This document shows positions 40,925 to 49,290 of a stretch of 64,000 nt of DNA, one piece after another; within the stretch, counting starts at the first letter, position 1; each line of letters opens with the position of its first letter. The position numbers were made by a program, and so were the translations under genes. Under the pieces are notes generated by a model that was given only the letters and a program-made list of their open reading frames with translations, searched no databases and was not told the DNA's origin. The DNA is taken from positions 2,294,001 to 2,358,000 of the forward strand of contig CP121314.1 in the NCBI GenBank assembly GCA_043557195.1. Direction: 5' to 3'. Origin of the DNA: Jejuia sp043557195 (GTDB taxonomy: Bacteria; Bacteroidota; Bacteroidia; Flavobacteriales; Flavobacteriaceae).

Positions 40925-42031
40925 TTAAGGCTCAGCATATATTTCTGGATTTGGATAAAAGGCCGCAATAGCAAACCAATAGCTCATTACCGATTTTACA
41001 GGCGTTAGAGTTTCCCCAGTCCTTGGCCCTGAAACGGCCTCCCCGAAAATGGACCAAATATTGCCCTCATCATCCTTAAAAAATGTTTCGGAACCATTAA
41101 AGTCATATTCAAAATTGAGGTTGAAATAATCGCCGTCCAGCTCAAATCCGTATATCAGGTTTTGGTTGCCAATAATTAAATAGTCCCCTTCATTAAAGCT
41201 GTCTCTTATGGCTTTACCGTCATCGAAATCTGAAAATTGATAGACTTTTGAAGTCCCCTCATTAATAATAGCATATACCCGTTCCTTATTGGGTAGGGCG
41301 GGGTTTGTAATCTCTGGTCTAAAAATAAAGCGGTTGTTGTTGATAGAGTAATCGCCGTAAGGAGACGTGCCGTAATTTCTTGAAAATCCTGTTTGGGTGC
41401 TTAACACTTGTGTATTTGGATACAGTTCTCTCCATGTTTGCCAATCGGTCTCTATGGTATTATATAATTTAGGTTTTGTGCCGATTAATTCACCATTTAC
41501 ACACTCTAATCTTAGTTGAGACCAATTACTGTTTGTGTTTCTATCGTACATAATAAGGTTTGCATTATACAATAATCCAGAGACACCAAATGTTGTTCTG
41601 GAATTGTTTGTTCTGCTTTCCCATGCAAAAGCGGTACCTGTTAAAGGACAATAGTTTATGGTAAAAAAAGTACCGTTAATTTCGTCATTAACAACTTCAT
41701 GCCAATCTAAAACTACATGAGGGTAAGCTCTAGCTACTCCGTTTTGAAAAATACCTACTACTAAATCATCATCACTTAAAAAAGAAGCCTCGGTAGCACT
41801 AACAAATTGTGGGTTGTCGATAGAGGGGATCCCATCTTTTCCGGGACCGCCGTCTTTAACTTGATCTTTTGGGATTAGCCAAGAGTTATTTTCTCCAGAA
41901 TTTTGGTTGGGTTCTTCATTAAAGGAATTCCCAGGATTTACACCTTGTTGCAGAGTGCCATTTTTCAGTTCTTCTGTGCTGCAAGCAGTTGATACTAAAA
42001 GCGTTAAAATGTAAATGATATATGTTTTCAC
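40925..42031 (-). CDS. DUF3179 lipoprotein (copy 1)
   Basis: 368 aa. Lipoprotein leader (LLVSTACS). After an Asn/Gly-rich linker the DUF3179 domain starts at SWLIPKDQVKDGGPGKDGIP. Conserved motifs are AYPHVVLDWHEVVND, INYCPLTGTAFAW, GLLYNANLIMYDR and NWSQL. The His-Glu and Cys-Pro-Leu-Thr motifs look like a metal or redox site, but the family function is undetermined. It is a paralogue of the next gene (42109). Codon use here is visibly more GC-rich over about 40930-41900 than in its twin. Confidence 0.85.
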   Translation of the reverse strand: MKTYIIYILTLLVSTACSTEELKNGTLQQGVNPGNSFNEEPNQNSGENNSWLIPKDQVKDGGPGKDGIPSIDNPQFVSATEASFLSDDDLVVGIFQNGVARAYPHVVLDWHEVVNDEINGTFFTINYCPLTGTAFAWESRTNNSRTTFGVSGLLYNANLIMYDRNTNSNWSQLRLECVNGELIGTKPKLYNTIETDWQTWRELYPNTQVLSTQTGFSRNYGTSPYGDYSINNNRFIFRPEITNPALPNKERVYAIINEGTSKVYQFSDFDDGKAIRDSFNEGDYLIIGNQNLIYGFELDGDYFNLNFEYDFNGSETFFKDDEGNIWSIFGEAVSGPRTGETLTPVKSVMSYWFAIAAFYPNPEIYAEP

Positions 42032-42108
42032 AGCTATTGTTTTATGCTGAACATTTTTTTTTTAGTTATGGATAAAAAAGATTTTAATTATGAAAAAGGA
42101 ACCAACGT

Positions 42109-43188
42109 TTATTGATTTGAATATAATTGTATATTAGGGTAAAAAGCGGCTACAGCAAACCAAAAACTAACTACTGCATTGGCTGTTCCTAGTGCTTCTC
42201 CTTTTCTTGGTCCATCAATGGCCACACCAAAAACATTCCATACATTTCCTTCATCATCCTTGAAGAATTCATCAAACGAACTATTATTGTATTCAAAGTT
42301 TAAGTTTTTTTGATTTTCGGATAGCTCAAATGCATAAACGAGATCCTCATTACCAACAACTATGTAATCTTCAAAACTAAAATTATCTTTAATTGCCTTT
42401 CCTCCATTAAAGTCTGAAAATTTATATGCTTTTGAAGAGCCGCGGTTTACAAGCGTAAAAACTCTTTGTTTACTTGGTAAAGCATCGTTTTGAGGTGAAG
42501 CTGTAAATATAAATCTATCATGGTTGGTTTTATAATCACCATATGGGTAAGTAGTATAATCTCTTGGAAATCCAGTATTTAAACTTAGAACTAATGTATT
42601 AGGATATAAACTCTTCCATGTTCGCCAACTAGTTTCAATAAGTTTATTTAAGGATGGTCTTTCACCAATTTCTTCGCCATTTACGCATTGTAAGCGTAAT
42701 TGAGACCAATTACTTTGAGTATTTCTGTCGTACATGATAAGGTTTGAATTATATAACAAGCCAGAAACACCAAAATCTACATCTTTAGCATCCCATGAAA
42801 ATGCTGTTCCTGTTAAAGGGCAATAGTTAATGGCAATATCACCATCATTAACTACTTCGTGCCAATCTAAAATACGATGTGGGTAAGCTTTTGGTGTGCC
42901 ATTATCTAAAATACCAACTACCAATTCTTCTTCGCTTAAAAAAGTGGCATCAGTAGCGTTAATAAATTTAGGGTTATCTATTGAAGGAATTCCGTCTTTA
43001 CCAGGACCACCATCCCGCACCTGATCCTTAGGAATGAGCCATGATCCATCAACTCTGCTAGGGTTGTCTGGGTCTTCATTAGATGGATTGCTAGGATTTA
43101 TTTCTCCTTCAATAGCATTGTCGCTTATTTCGTTTGTGCACGCAGCAAAAGTTAAAAGCGAAAAAAAGTAAATGAAATATTTTTTCAT
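42109..43188 (-). CDS. DUF3179 lipoprotein (copy 2)
   Basis: 359 aa. Lipoprotein leader (LLTFAACTNE). It has the same architecture as copy 1: SWLIPKDQVRDGGPGKDGIP, RILDWHEVVNDG, INYCPLTGTAFSW, SGLLYNSNLIMYDR. Codon use is AT-rich like most of the window. It lies 77 bp upstream of copy 1 and 5 bp downstream of the barrel gene at 43194, so all three are probably one operon with this copy as the original. Function unknown. Confidence 0.85.
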   Translation of the reverse strand: MKKYFIYFFSLLTFAACTNEISDNAIEGEINPSNPSNEDPDNPSRVDGSWLIPKDQVRDGGPGKDGIPSIDNPKFINATDATFLSEEELVVGILDNGTPKAYPHRILDWHEVVNDGDIAINYCPLTGTAFSWDAKDVDFGVSGLLYNSNLIMYDRNTQSNWSQLRLQCVNGEEIGERPSLNKLIETSWRTWKSLYPNTLVLSLNTGFPRDYTTYPYGDYKTNHDRFIFTASPQNDALPSKQRVFTLVNRGSSKAYKFSDFNGGKAIKDNFSFEDYIVVGNEDLVYAFELSENQKNLNFEYNNSSFDEFFKDDEGNVWNVFGVAIDGPRKGEALGTANAVVSFWFAVAAFYPNIQLYSNQ

Positions 43189-43193
43189 AGCTA

Positions 43194-44168
43194 TTAATTT
43201 ATAGTATTAAACAATTTTTGTTTTGGCTTTAGTTTAAGTAAAAGACCACTCATCAACCTGTAAGTTGGAGTTAATTGAGTACCATCTACATTGCTGTATA
43301 TCGGTAATTCTGCACCAGCTGTAAACATCAGGTTGGGGTTGATGTTAAATGATAAATTTGGAATAAGAAACAACCAATCCCCACCAGTATTATCTAAATC
43401 AAATCCAGATATTTTATCACGTTTCGCATCTCTAAATTTAAAGGAAACACTTGGGTTTATTAGTGTTTTTAATATTGAAAATTGATCTGTAAAACTTAAA
43501 AAAGCTTGAACCTCATTGCCAAATCGATATGTTTGATCTCCAAAATAAGTTGGGTTTGTACCGGTACTACGGTATATTATTCTAGATGAAACAGTTAATG
43601 TTGGTCTAAAGTTTAGGTTTTTAGAAGCTGATAAAAAATAAATTAGGTCCCAAGCATTGCTTCCAGGTTGTAAATCTGCGTTAAGCGTAATACCTTGAGC
43701 ATTAGTTTCGGTCGAAGATCCAAAAGGAATTTTCGCCCCTAAGCCTATAGCTACATTGCTGTTTGTTCCTAAAATAGTATTAAAACTGTATTTTAATAAC
43801 GCCAAACCATCACCTATTCCAGAAGTTTGATCTAAATTTTCGTTACCAAATTGAGTTATTTTTCTACGTTGGTTTACCCATGTAAATAACGTTTCAATAG
43901 AAAGGTGATTTGTAATGGCATAACTAGTATTAAGTAATATAGAATGAGTAATACGTAATCTCGAGTTGTCGTTTAAGTTTTCAGAGCCATTATTAAGTGT
44001 GTTCAAATTATTATAATCATAATTTAAACTTACCTGAAAAGTGCCTTTTTCTTCAATAGACATGCCTACATTATTCGCAAGAGGAATCCCTCCTGAACAA
44101 CATGTTTGTGCATTAGTAAAAGCATAACAAACAAGCATAAAAATAAAGATGAACTTCTTTAAATGCAT
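43194..44168 (-). CDS. putative outer-membrane protein partner of DUF3179 lipoproteins
   Basis: 324 aa with a signal peptide (cleavage near FTNAQ) followed at once by TCCSGGIPLANNVG, a Cys-Cys pair at the mature N-terminus. The rest is strand-rich (FQVSLNYDYNNLN, SNVAIGLGAKIPFG, PNLMFTAGAELPIYS, YRLMSGLLLKLKP), like MetA/phenol-degradation-type outer-membrane barrels. The N-terminal cysteines could bind metal or take a modification. It is first in the operon with the two DUF3179 genes. Confidence 0.65.
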   Translation of the reverse strand: MHLKKFIFIFMLVCYAFTNAQTCCSGGIPLANNVGMSIEEKGTFQVSLNYDYNNLNTLNNGSENLNDNSRLRITHSILLNTSYAITNHLSIETLFTWVNQRRKITQFGNENLDQTSGIGDGLALLKYSFNTILGTNSNVAIGLGAKIPFGSSTETNAQGITLNADLQPGSNAWDLIYFLSASKNLNFRPTLTVSSRIIYRSTGTNPTYFGDQTYRFGNEVQAFLSFTDQFSILKTLINPSVSFKFRDAKRDKISGFDLDNTGGDWLFLIPNLSFNINPNLMFTAGAELPIYSNVDGTQLTPTYRLMSGLLLKLKPKQKLFNTIN

Positions 44169-44273
44169 ATAAATTAAATAGTCACTTAGCTTATAGTCGA
44201 GTAACTTAGCAATAACTTACTAAAATAAAAGCGACATTCTAAAAAAAGGAAGTATTGACAAGGATTGTATTCA

Positions 44274-45236
44274 TCAAGACAAATGTGCAGCACGTTGCAA
44301 CCTATCATTTATAGACTTACCCAAACCAAAATCAGGAAAAATTTCAGCAATAATTATATCTAAATCTAAATTGTCCAATTCATGAAGTGCATCATATAGT
44401 TTTGAAGTAGCTTCAGCTAAATCTCCTTTTGCAGACACTATAATTTGATGCTGAACAGCATGATTTTCAAAAGAGGTTTTAAATGATAAAATACCAATAC
44501 GTTTATTAGGGTGTTTTTTGAGTTCTTCTGAAACATTTGTTGATAAAACCGTTGGTGTTGAAGGCGCATAATGCTTGTTTAACATACCTGGTGCTTCAGG
44601 ATTGTTTTCTTTTTTATTTTTTACAGAAATTTCGCCAACAACTGCCTCAATGTCTTCAATAGAAATAGAACCTAAACGATAAACAATTGGTGTGTCATCT
44701 TCAAATCCTATAATAGTAGATTCAATACCATTTTTACATGCACCACCATCCAAAACCATTTCAATCTTATTTTTAAAGTAGCTTTCCACATGTTGCGCCG
44801 TTGTGGGGCTTATACGGTTAAAAGGATTCGCACTAGGTGCGGCTAGAGGAAAATCTAACTGTTTTAAAAGTTCCAGCGTAACAGGATGATTTGGCACACG
44901 AACTGCAACAGTAGTCTTTCCTGCGGTAATTACATCAGGAATGTTGTCTTTTTTTGGCAGTACTAAAGTTAATGGCCCAGGCCAAAATTTATCTGCCAGC
45001 AATTTGGCTTTTTTAGGAATATAACTAACAATGTTTTCAAGATAATTAGCAGATGGTATGTGCACTATTAGCGGATTAAAAAGCGGACGCTGTTTAGTTT
45101 CAAAAATAGATTTTATAGCGTTTTCACTGTAAATATTACCTGCTAACCCATACACCGTTTCCGTAGGAATTGCAACCAACGATTCTTTTTTAAGAATCGC
45201 TACAGCCTTAGATATGTCTTTTGAAATGATTGTCAT
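44274..45236 (-). CDS. L-threonylcarbamoyladenylate synthase (Sua5/YwlC/TsaC type)
   Basis: 320 aa, the long Sua5 form: an N-terminal YrdC domain (IPTETVYGLAGN, KQRPLFNPLIVHI, LTLVLPKKDNIPDVIT, VAVRVPNHPVTLELL, SANPFNRISPTTAQHV) and a C-terminal Sua5 domain (APGMLNKHYAPSTPTVL). It makes threonylcarbamoyl-AMP for the t6A37 modification of ANN-decoding tRNAs. It stands alone, convergent with no neighbour; tsaB/D/E are not in the window. Confidence 0.93.
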   Translation of the reverse strand: MTIISKDISKAVAILKKESLVAIPTETVYGLAGNIYSENAIKSIFETKQRPLFNPLIVHIPSANYLENIVSYIPKKAKLLADKFWPGPLTLVLPKKDNIPDVITAGKTTVAVRVPNHPVTLELLKQLDFPLAAPSANPFNRISPTTAQHVESYFKNKIEMVLDGGACKNGIESTIIGFEDDTPIVYRLGSISIEDIEAVVGEISVKNKKENNPEAPGMLNKHYAPSTPTVLSTNVSEELKKHPNKRIGILSFKTSFENHAVQHQIIVSAKGDLAEATSKLYDALHELDNLDLDIIIAEIFPDFGLGKSINDRLQRAAHLS

Positions 45237-45315
45237 TATTTACCCAAAAACGCTGCAAAAATACATTGTTTTATGGAATTATGACTCGAAACTACAATGA
45301 GATAGTTTCTAAACA

Positions 45316-46152
45316 TTAAATCGTATGTTTTTTTCGATACTTTGCAGGTGTCATTTTATGTATTTCTCCAAACTTTTTAAAGAAGAAAGGTAAAGATTCA
45401 TAACCACAAGCAAATCCAATTTGGGAGACCGTCTCATCAGAATCAATAAGCATTCTTGTAGCAATATTTACACGATATTCATTTAGAAATGTAAAGAAAG
45501 AACGCCCCATCATTTTATTGAAAAAACGTGAAAAGGATTGTTCACTCATATTAACCAAATCCGCCACCTCTTTTAAATAGATTTTTTGATTGTAATTTAT
45601 TTCTACAAAATCATGAACTTTGGCAATGCGTTTACCGTATTCTGATGGCAAATCATCAATAAAACTAGCTTCAGATAGGGTATTGTGTGTGCATTCAGAT
45701 AATTTTACCAGAAGAGATAAAAGGCTTACATAAAGTTCATGTCCTTCTAAATGTACCAAAGCTTTAAATTCTGGAATCAAGTGCGCTACTTCAGCTTTAT
45801 TAAAAATTATACCTTTTGAAGCAGTTTTCAGCATGTTGAATACAGGCGCTAATTCTGGAACATGCGTAAAAATACCTTTGTTCCATTGTATGACTAAGGA
45901 TTTTGCCTTTCGAGTTTCATTAATTTCATTTTTCCAACAATGCGGGAGTTTTGACCGTAGTAATACCAGCTCTCCAACCTCATAAGGCCCCACATAATCA
46001 CCAATAAATTTGGTGCCAACACTTTCTTCTATGTAGGTGAGTTCGTGTTGCGGATGAAAATGCCAAGGCGTTTCAAAATTGTCTTTTTCATAAATAAAAC
46101 CAGTAATACTCTGATGTTGTCCAAGATGTATCGGTTCAAGAATTGGTTTCAT
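45316..46152 (-). CDS. AraC-family transcriptional regulator
   Basis: 278 aa. An N-terminal cupin (FETPWHFHPQHELTYIEE, LPHCWKNE) precedes two C-terminal HTH motifs (IYLKEVADLVNMSEQSFSRFF in part, VSQIGFACGYESLPFFFKKF). HFHPQHE suggests a sugar or small-molecule effector pocket. It is divergent from the P450 gene with a 134-bp gap that holds a perfect 11-bp dyad (46184-46218). Local control of the P450-ferredoxin-reductase operon is the natural reading. Confidence 0.9.
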   Translation of the reverse strand: MKPILEPIHLGQHQSITGFIYEKDNFETPWHFHPQHELTYIEESVGTKFIGDYVGPYEVGELVLLRSKLPHCWKNEINETRKAKSLVIQWNKGIFTHVPELAPVFNMLKTASKGIIFNKAEVAHLIPEFKALVHLEGHELYVSLLSLLVKLSECTHNTLSEASFIDDLPSEYGKRIAKVHDFVEINYNQKIYLKEVADLVNMSEQSFSRFFNKMMGRSFFTFLNEYRVNIATRMLIDSDETVSQIGFACGYESLPFFFKKFGEIHKMTPAKYRKKHTI

Positions 46153-46183
46153 TTATACTTTATTTTGTCGTAAAAATATCAAA

Positions 46184-46218
46184 ATATAAATAAATCATAC
46201 AGAATAGTTTATTTATAT
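46184..46218. promoter_or_regulatory. perfect dyad in the araC/P450 divergent region
   Basis: ATATAAATAAA (46184-46194) and TTTATTTATAT (46208-46218) are exact inverted repeats with a 13-nt spacer, midway between the divergent starts. It is a candidate operator or a transcription-shaped AT-rich palindrome. Confidence 0.45.
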
Positions 46219-46286
46219 GCGAAAAAAAGCAATCAAAGTACTTATATTTATGGTAATTTTTGCAATACAAATAAAGGTATTCAATT

Positions 46287-47444
46287 ATGAAGAAAAGTGA
46301 ATTTCCAGATCCGTTCGAAAAAGCTAGGGTAGAAACAGGAATTGGTGCAATGGACGATCAAAACGATCCTGTTACTATGCTATTGCGTCATAAAGACGTT
46401 CGTAAAACAGCACATAATTGGAAAACTTTTCAATCCGGAGCAGCTCCGGGAAGGATTGTAATTCCTTCCGAAGTACATATTAGGGATACAAGACAGATTC
46501 CTTTTGAGGTAGATCCGCCAATGCACAAGGAATACAGAAATATAGTAGAACCTTGGTTTAAACGTCCGCTTCAACCAGAATATCAAGAAAAATTAACAAG
46601 ACAGATTAATGAATTAATCGATAGTATTTTAGATAAAGATAATCTCGATGCTATCGGCGAATTTGCATTGGTTTTACAATCAAGAGCCCTTACATTATTA
46701 TTAAATATTCCATACGAAGAAGCTCAAACTTGGATATCTTGGGGAACACATGTGTTTAGGAGTGAAGATACTGCTTTAGATGGTGACAAAGCTTCGATTT
46801 TATACGATTATATCGATGCCGAAATAGACAAGGCAATCGAAAATCCTGGAGACGATTTATATTCGGTGTTGTTGAATTCAGAAGTCGACGGCAAAAAACT
46901 AACCAAAGAAGAAGTAAAAGGGGTGATGATTTTAACGTTTGCGGGTGGTCGCGATACGGTAATTAACGCCATTACCAATACACTTGCCTATTTTGCAGAA
47001 CATCCAAAATCTTTAGATAGGTTACGCGAAGAACCAGAGATTATTGGTAACGCTACCGAAGAATTTATTCGTTATTTTTCACCATTAACCCAGATGGGGC
47101 GCGTGGTTACCGAAGATACACAGGTGTGTGAATATGCTGCGAAGGCAGATACGAGAGTTTCACTATGTTGGGCATCTGCAAACCGCGATGCCAATGTGTT
47201 TGAGAACGCAAATGAGGTGGTGTTGGATAGAAAAATCAATCCTCACGTAGGTTTTGGCTTTAGTCATCATAACTGTTTGGGCGCAACGCATGCACGCCAA
47301 ATTATGAAGGTGCTTATTTTGGCACTCACTGAGAAAGTAAGCTCAATTGAAATATTGGATGCAAAAGAAAATATAGAGGAACTTGGCGAGTTTAAGCGTA
47401 AAGTTGGTTTCGATATGTTAAAGGTAAAAATTAATAGCAAGTAA
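46287..47444 (+). CDS. cytochrome P450, CYP236-like (possible 6-O-methyl-galactose demethylase)
   Basis: 385 aa soluble bacterial P450. The I-helix AGGRDT motif, the EEFIRY (ExxR) motif and the haem loop FGFSHHNCLG with Cys330 are all present. The N-terminal half (NDPVTMLLRHKDVRKTAHNW, GRIVIPSEV, PFEVDPPMHKEYR) matches my memory of the marine Bacteroidetes P450s that oxidatively demethylate 6-O-methyl-D-galactose from porphyran. The next two genes encode its ferredoxin and ferredoxin reductase, and a divergent AraC regulator sits upstream. No agarases or porphyranases are in the window. Confidence 0.85.
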   Translation: MKKSEFPDPFEKARVETGIGAMDDQNDPVTMLLRHKDVRKTAHNWKTFQSGAAPGRIVIPSEVHIRDTRQIPFEVDPPMHKEYRNIVEPWFKRPLQPEYQEKLTRQINELIDSILDKDNLDAIGEFALVLQSRALTLLLNIPYEEAQTWISWGTHVFRSEDTALDGDKASILYDYIDAEIDKAIENPGDDLYSVLLNSEVDGKKLTKEEVKGVMILTFAGGRDTVINAITNTLAYFAEHPKSLDRLREEPEIIGNATEEFIRYFSPLTQMGRVVTEDTQVCEYAAKADTRVSLCWASANRDANVFENANEVVLDRKINPHVGFGFSHHNCLGATHARQIMKVLILALTEKVSSIEILDAKENIEELGEFKRKVGFDMLKVKINSK

Positions 47445-47452
47445 TAGCTTTT

Positions 47453-47535
47453 GGGCGTTACCACAAGGGTCGGGCTTTCGGCAGTCGCTCTCTCCTGCGT
47501 CGAGGAGCTTCAACAAATGCCTCAATCCCTAACGC
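47453..47535 (+). repeat. dispersed palindromic repeat, copy 3 of 5
   Basis: It begins GGGCGTTACC, contains GGGTCGGGCT, has the hairpin CTCCT-GCGTCG-AGGAG, and ends AATCCCTAACGC. It starts 8 bp after the P450 stop and lies inside the P450-ferredoxin transcript. It is nearly identical to copy 2 except for a shorter left spacer. Confidence 0.85.
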
Positions 47536-47595
47536 GGTAATCGTCTAGAATTAAAAATAAAACAGTTAATTTAAGCAAAGAAAAAAATAAAAGGT

Positions 47596-47904
47596 ATGGC
47601 AAAAATAACATTTGTAACAAGTGACGGCGAACGTACAACAGTAGAAGGAGAGTCTGGGTCTGTAATGGCACTAGCTGTAGAAAATAACATTAAAGGAATT
47701 GATGGCGATTGTGGTGGCGTATGTTCTTGCGCAACATGTCACGTATTTGTAGCTCCAGAGGATATTGAAACTACTGGAAAAGCAAGTGATATTGAAGAAG
47801 ATATGTTAGAGTTAGACGACAATGCCAACGAGTATAGTCGTTTAAGCTGTCAGTTAGAAATAAGTGATGCTTTAGACGGTATCGTACTTCAGGTAGCAAA
47901 ATAG
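47596..47904 (+). CDS. 2Fe-2S ferredoxin (putidaredoxin/adrenodoxin type)
   Basis: 102 aa. Cysteines 39, 45, 48 (DCGGVCSCATCHVF) and 85 (RLSCQLE) give the Cx5Cx2C...C pattern of adrenodoxin-type ferredoxins, and the ubiquitin-like fold is otherwise complete. It should carry electrons from the reductase encoded 12 bp downstream to the P450 upstream. The 151-bp gap to the P450 is filled by a dispersed repeat that may uncouple the expression of the two. Confidence 0.95.
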   Translation: MAKITFVTSDGERTTVEGESGSVMALAVENNIKGIDGDCGGVCSCATCHVFVAPEDIETTGKASDIEEDMLELDDNANEYSRLSCQLEISDALDGIVLQVAK

Positions 47905-47916
47905 ACTTTTCATTTT

Positions 47917-49164
47917 ATGGAATCAACAAAAAACAAGATTTGTGTCATTATTGGTGCGAGTCATGCAGGGGTAAATTGTGCTTTTAATTTACGAAAAGAA
48001 GGATGGGAAGGCGAGATTAAATTATTTGATGCAGACCCTTATTTACCGTATCATCGTCCACCTTTATCTAAAGCCTATTTAACCAGCGAAGATGGGTTGG
48101 ATAAAAATCTACTAAAATCTGCCGAAGCTTACGAAAAGGAAGAGATAGATTTGAATCTTGGTGTAAAGGTGAACTCCATAAATAGAGAAAATCAAACTAT
48201 TGTTTTAGATGATAATAGTTCCGTATCGTATGATACATTAGTACTTGCTACGGGAGCAAGACCAATTATTCCTGCAATTCCCGGTATTACCGATGCTAAA
48301 CATTGTTTTCCTTTACGTACAGCTACTGACGTTACCAATATTAAAAACACATTTCAATCGCTTAGGAGTAAAAATGTTGTGGTTATAGGTGGCGGTTATA
48401 TTGGTTTAGAAACTGCGGCTTCACTGAAGAAATTAGGAGCAGAAGTCACTGTTTTAGAACGAGAATCGCGCATTTTACAACGTGTTACAGCGCCTGTAAT
48501 GTCTGGTTTTTTTCATGAATTGCATGCAAATCATGGTGTATCGGTGCTCACTAGTAAAAATGTAACATTAATAGAAACATCAGGTGATTCAAATACGGTA
48601 ACATGTGCAGATGGAGCAACGTTCGAGGCAGATATGATAATCGTAGGCGTTGGTATTTTTGTAAATAAAGAGTTGGCGGAAAATGCAGGAATTGCCATAA
48701 AAAACGGAATTTTAGTAGATGCCCAAGCGCGTACTAACGATGAAAATATTTACGCTATTGGCGATTGTACGTTTCATTACAATCCTCATTTTGATAGATA
48801 TGTACGTTTAGAGTCTGTACAAAACGCGGTAGACCAATCTAAAATAGCAGCAGCTTCTATTTGTGGAGGTGAACCTTTATATGATACTATTCCTTGGTTT
48901 TGGAGCGACCAATATGATGTAAAGTTACAAATGGTAGGCCTTTCTGAAGGTTACAACGAAGTGATTAAAAGGGAAGAAGCAGATGAAAAAAGCTTTTCAG
49001 TTTGGTATTTTAAAGATGATGAATTGTTGGCTGTAGATGCTGTAAATAATGCTAAAGCCTATGTGTTTGGTACTAAATTTATAAAAGACAGATTACAGGT
49101 GGATAAGCTTAAATTAAGAAATCCAGAAACACCAATGAAACTTGGTGAGCTTAAGTTGGTATAA
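47917..49164 (+). CDS. NAD(P)H-dependent ferredoxin reductase of the P450 system
   Basis: 415 aa FAD oxidoreductase of the putidaredoxin-reductase type. FAD motif VIIGASHAGVNCAFNLRKEGW in part, YLPYHRPPLSKAYL, LVLATGARPIIPA, NAD motif VVVIGGGYIGLETAASLKKLG in part, and YAIGDCTFHYNP. The C-terminal reductase domain has IPWFWSDQYDVKLQMVGL. It lies 12 bp after the ferredoxin. The gene triplet forms a complete class I P450 electron chain. Confidence 0.93.
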   Translation: MESTKNKICVIIGASHAGVNCAFNLRKEGWEGEIKLFDADPYLPYHRPPLSKAYLTSEDGLDKNLLKSAEAYEKEEIDLNLGVKVNSINRENQTIVLDDNSSVSYDTLVLATGARPIIPAIPGITDAKHCFPLRTATDVTNIKNTFQSLRSKNVVVIGGGYIGLETAASLKKLGAEVTVLERESRILQRVTAPVMSGFFHELHANHGVSVLTSKNVTLIETSGDSNTVTCADGATFEADMIIVGVGIFVNKELAENAGIAIKNGILVDAQARTNDENIYAIGDCTFHYNPHFDRYVRLESVQNAVDQSKIAAASICGGEPLYDTIPWFWSDQYDVKLQMVGLSEGYNEVIKREEADEKSFSVWYFKDDELLAVDAVNNAKAYVFGTKFIKDRLQVDKLKLRNPETPMKLGELKLV

Positions 49165-49270
49165 AAGTTATTTGGTAAAACTAAAACTTTACAAGTAGAA
49201 TCTAGCTGAAAATCCGCGAGGATTTGCAAAAGTAGAAGAGAACAAGCAATTACTTATAGCCATTGTTAGC
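49156..49270. repeat. palindromic junction A between reductase and propeller gene
   Basis: A large imperfect palindrome: outer arm TTGGTATAAAAG (49156) resembles the reverse complement of CTTATAGCCATTG (about 49253-49265), and the centre is a perfect hairpin AAATCC-GCGA-GGATTT (49210-49225). The right edge, ATTGTTAGCTGTAGC, recurs in inverted form at junction B. It marks the end of the core operon and the start of accessory genes. Confidence 0.45.
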
Positions 49271-49290
49271 TGTAGCTCTTTTTTTGTTCG

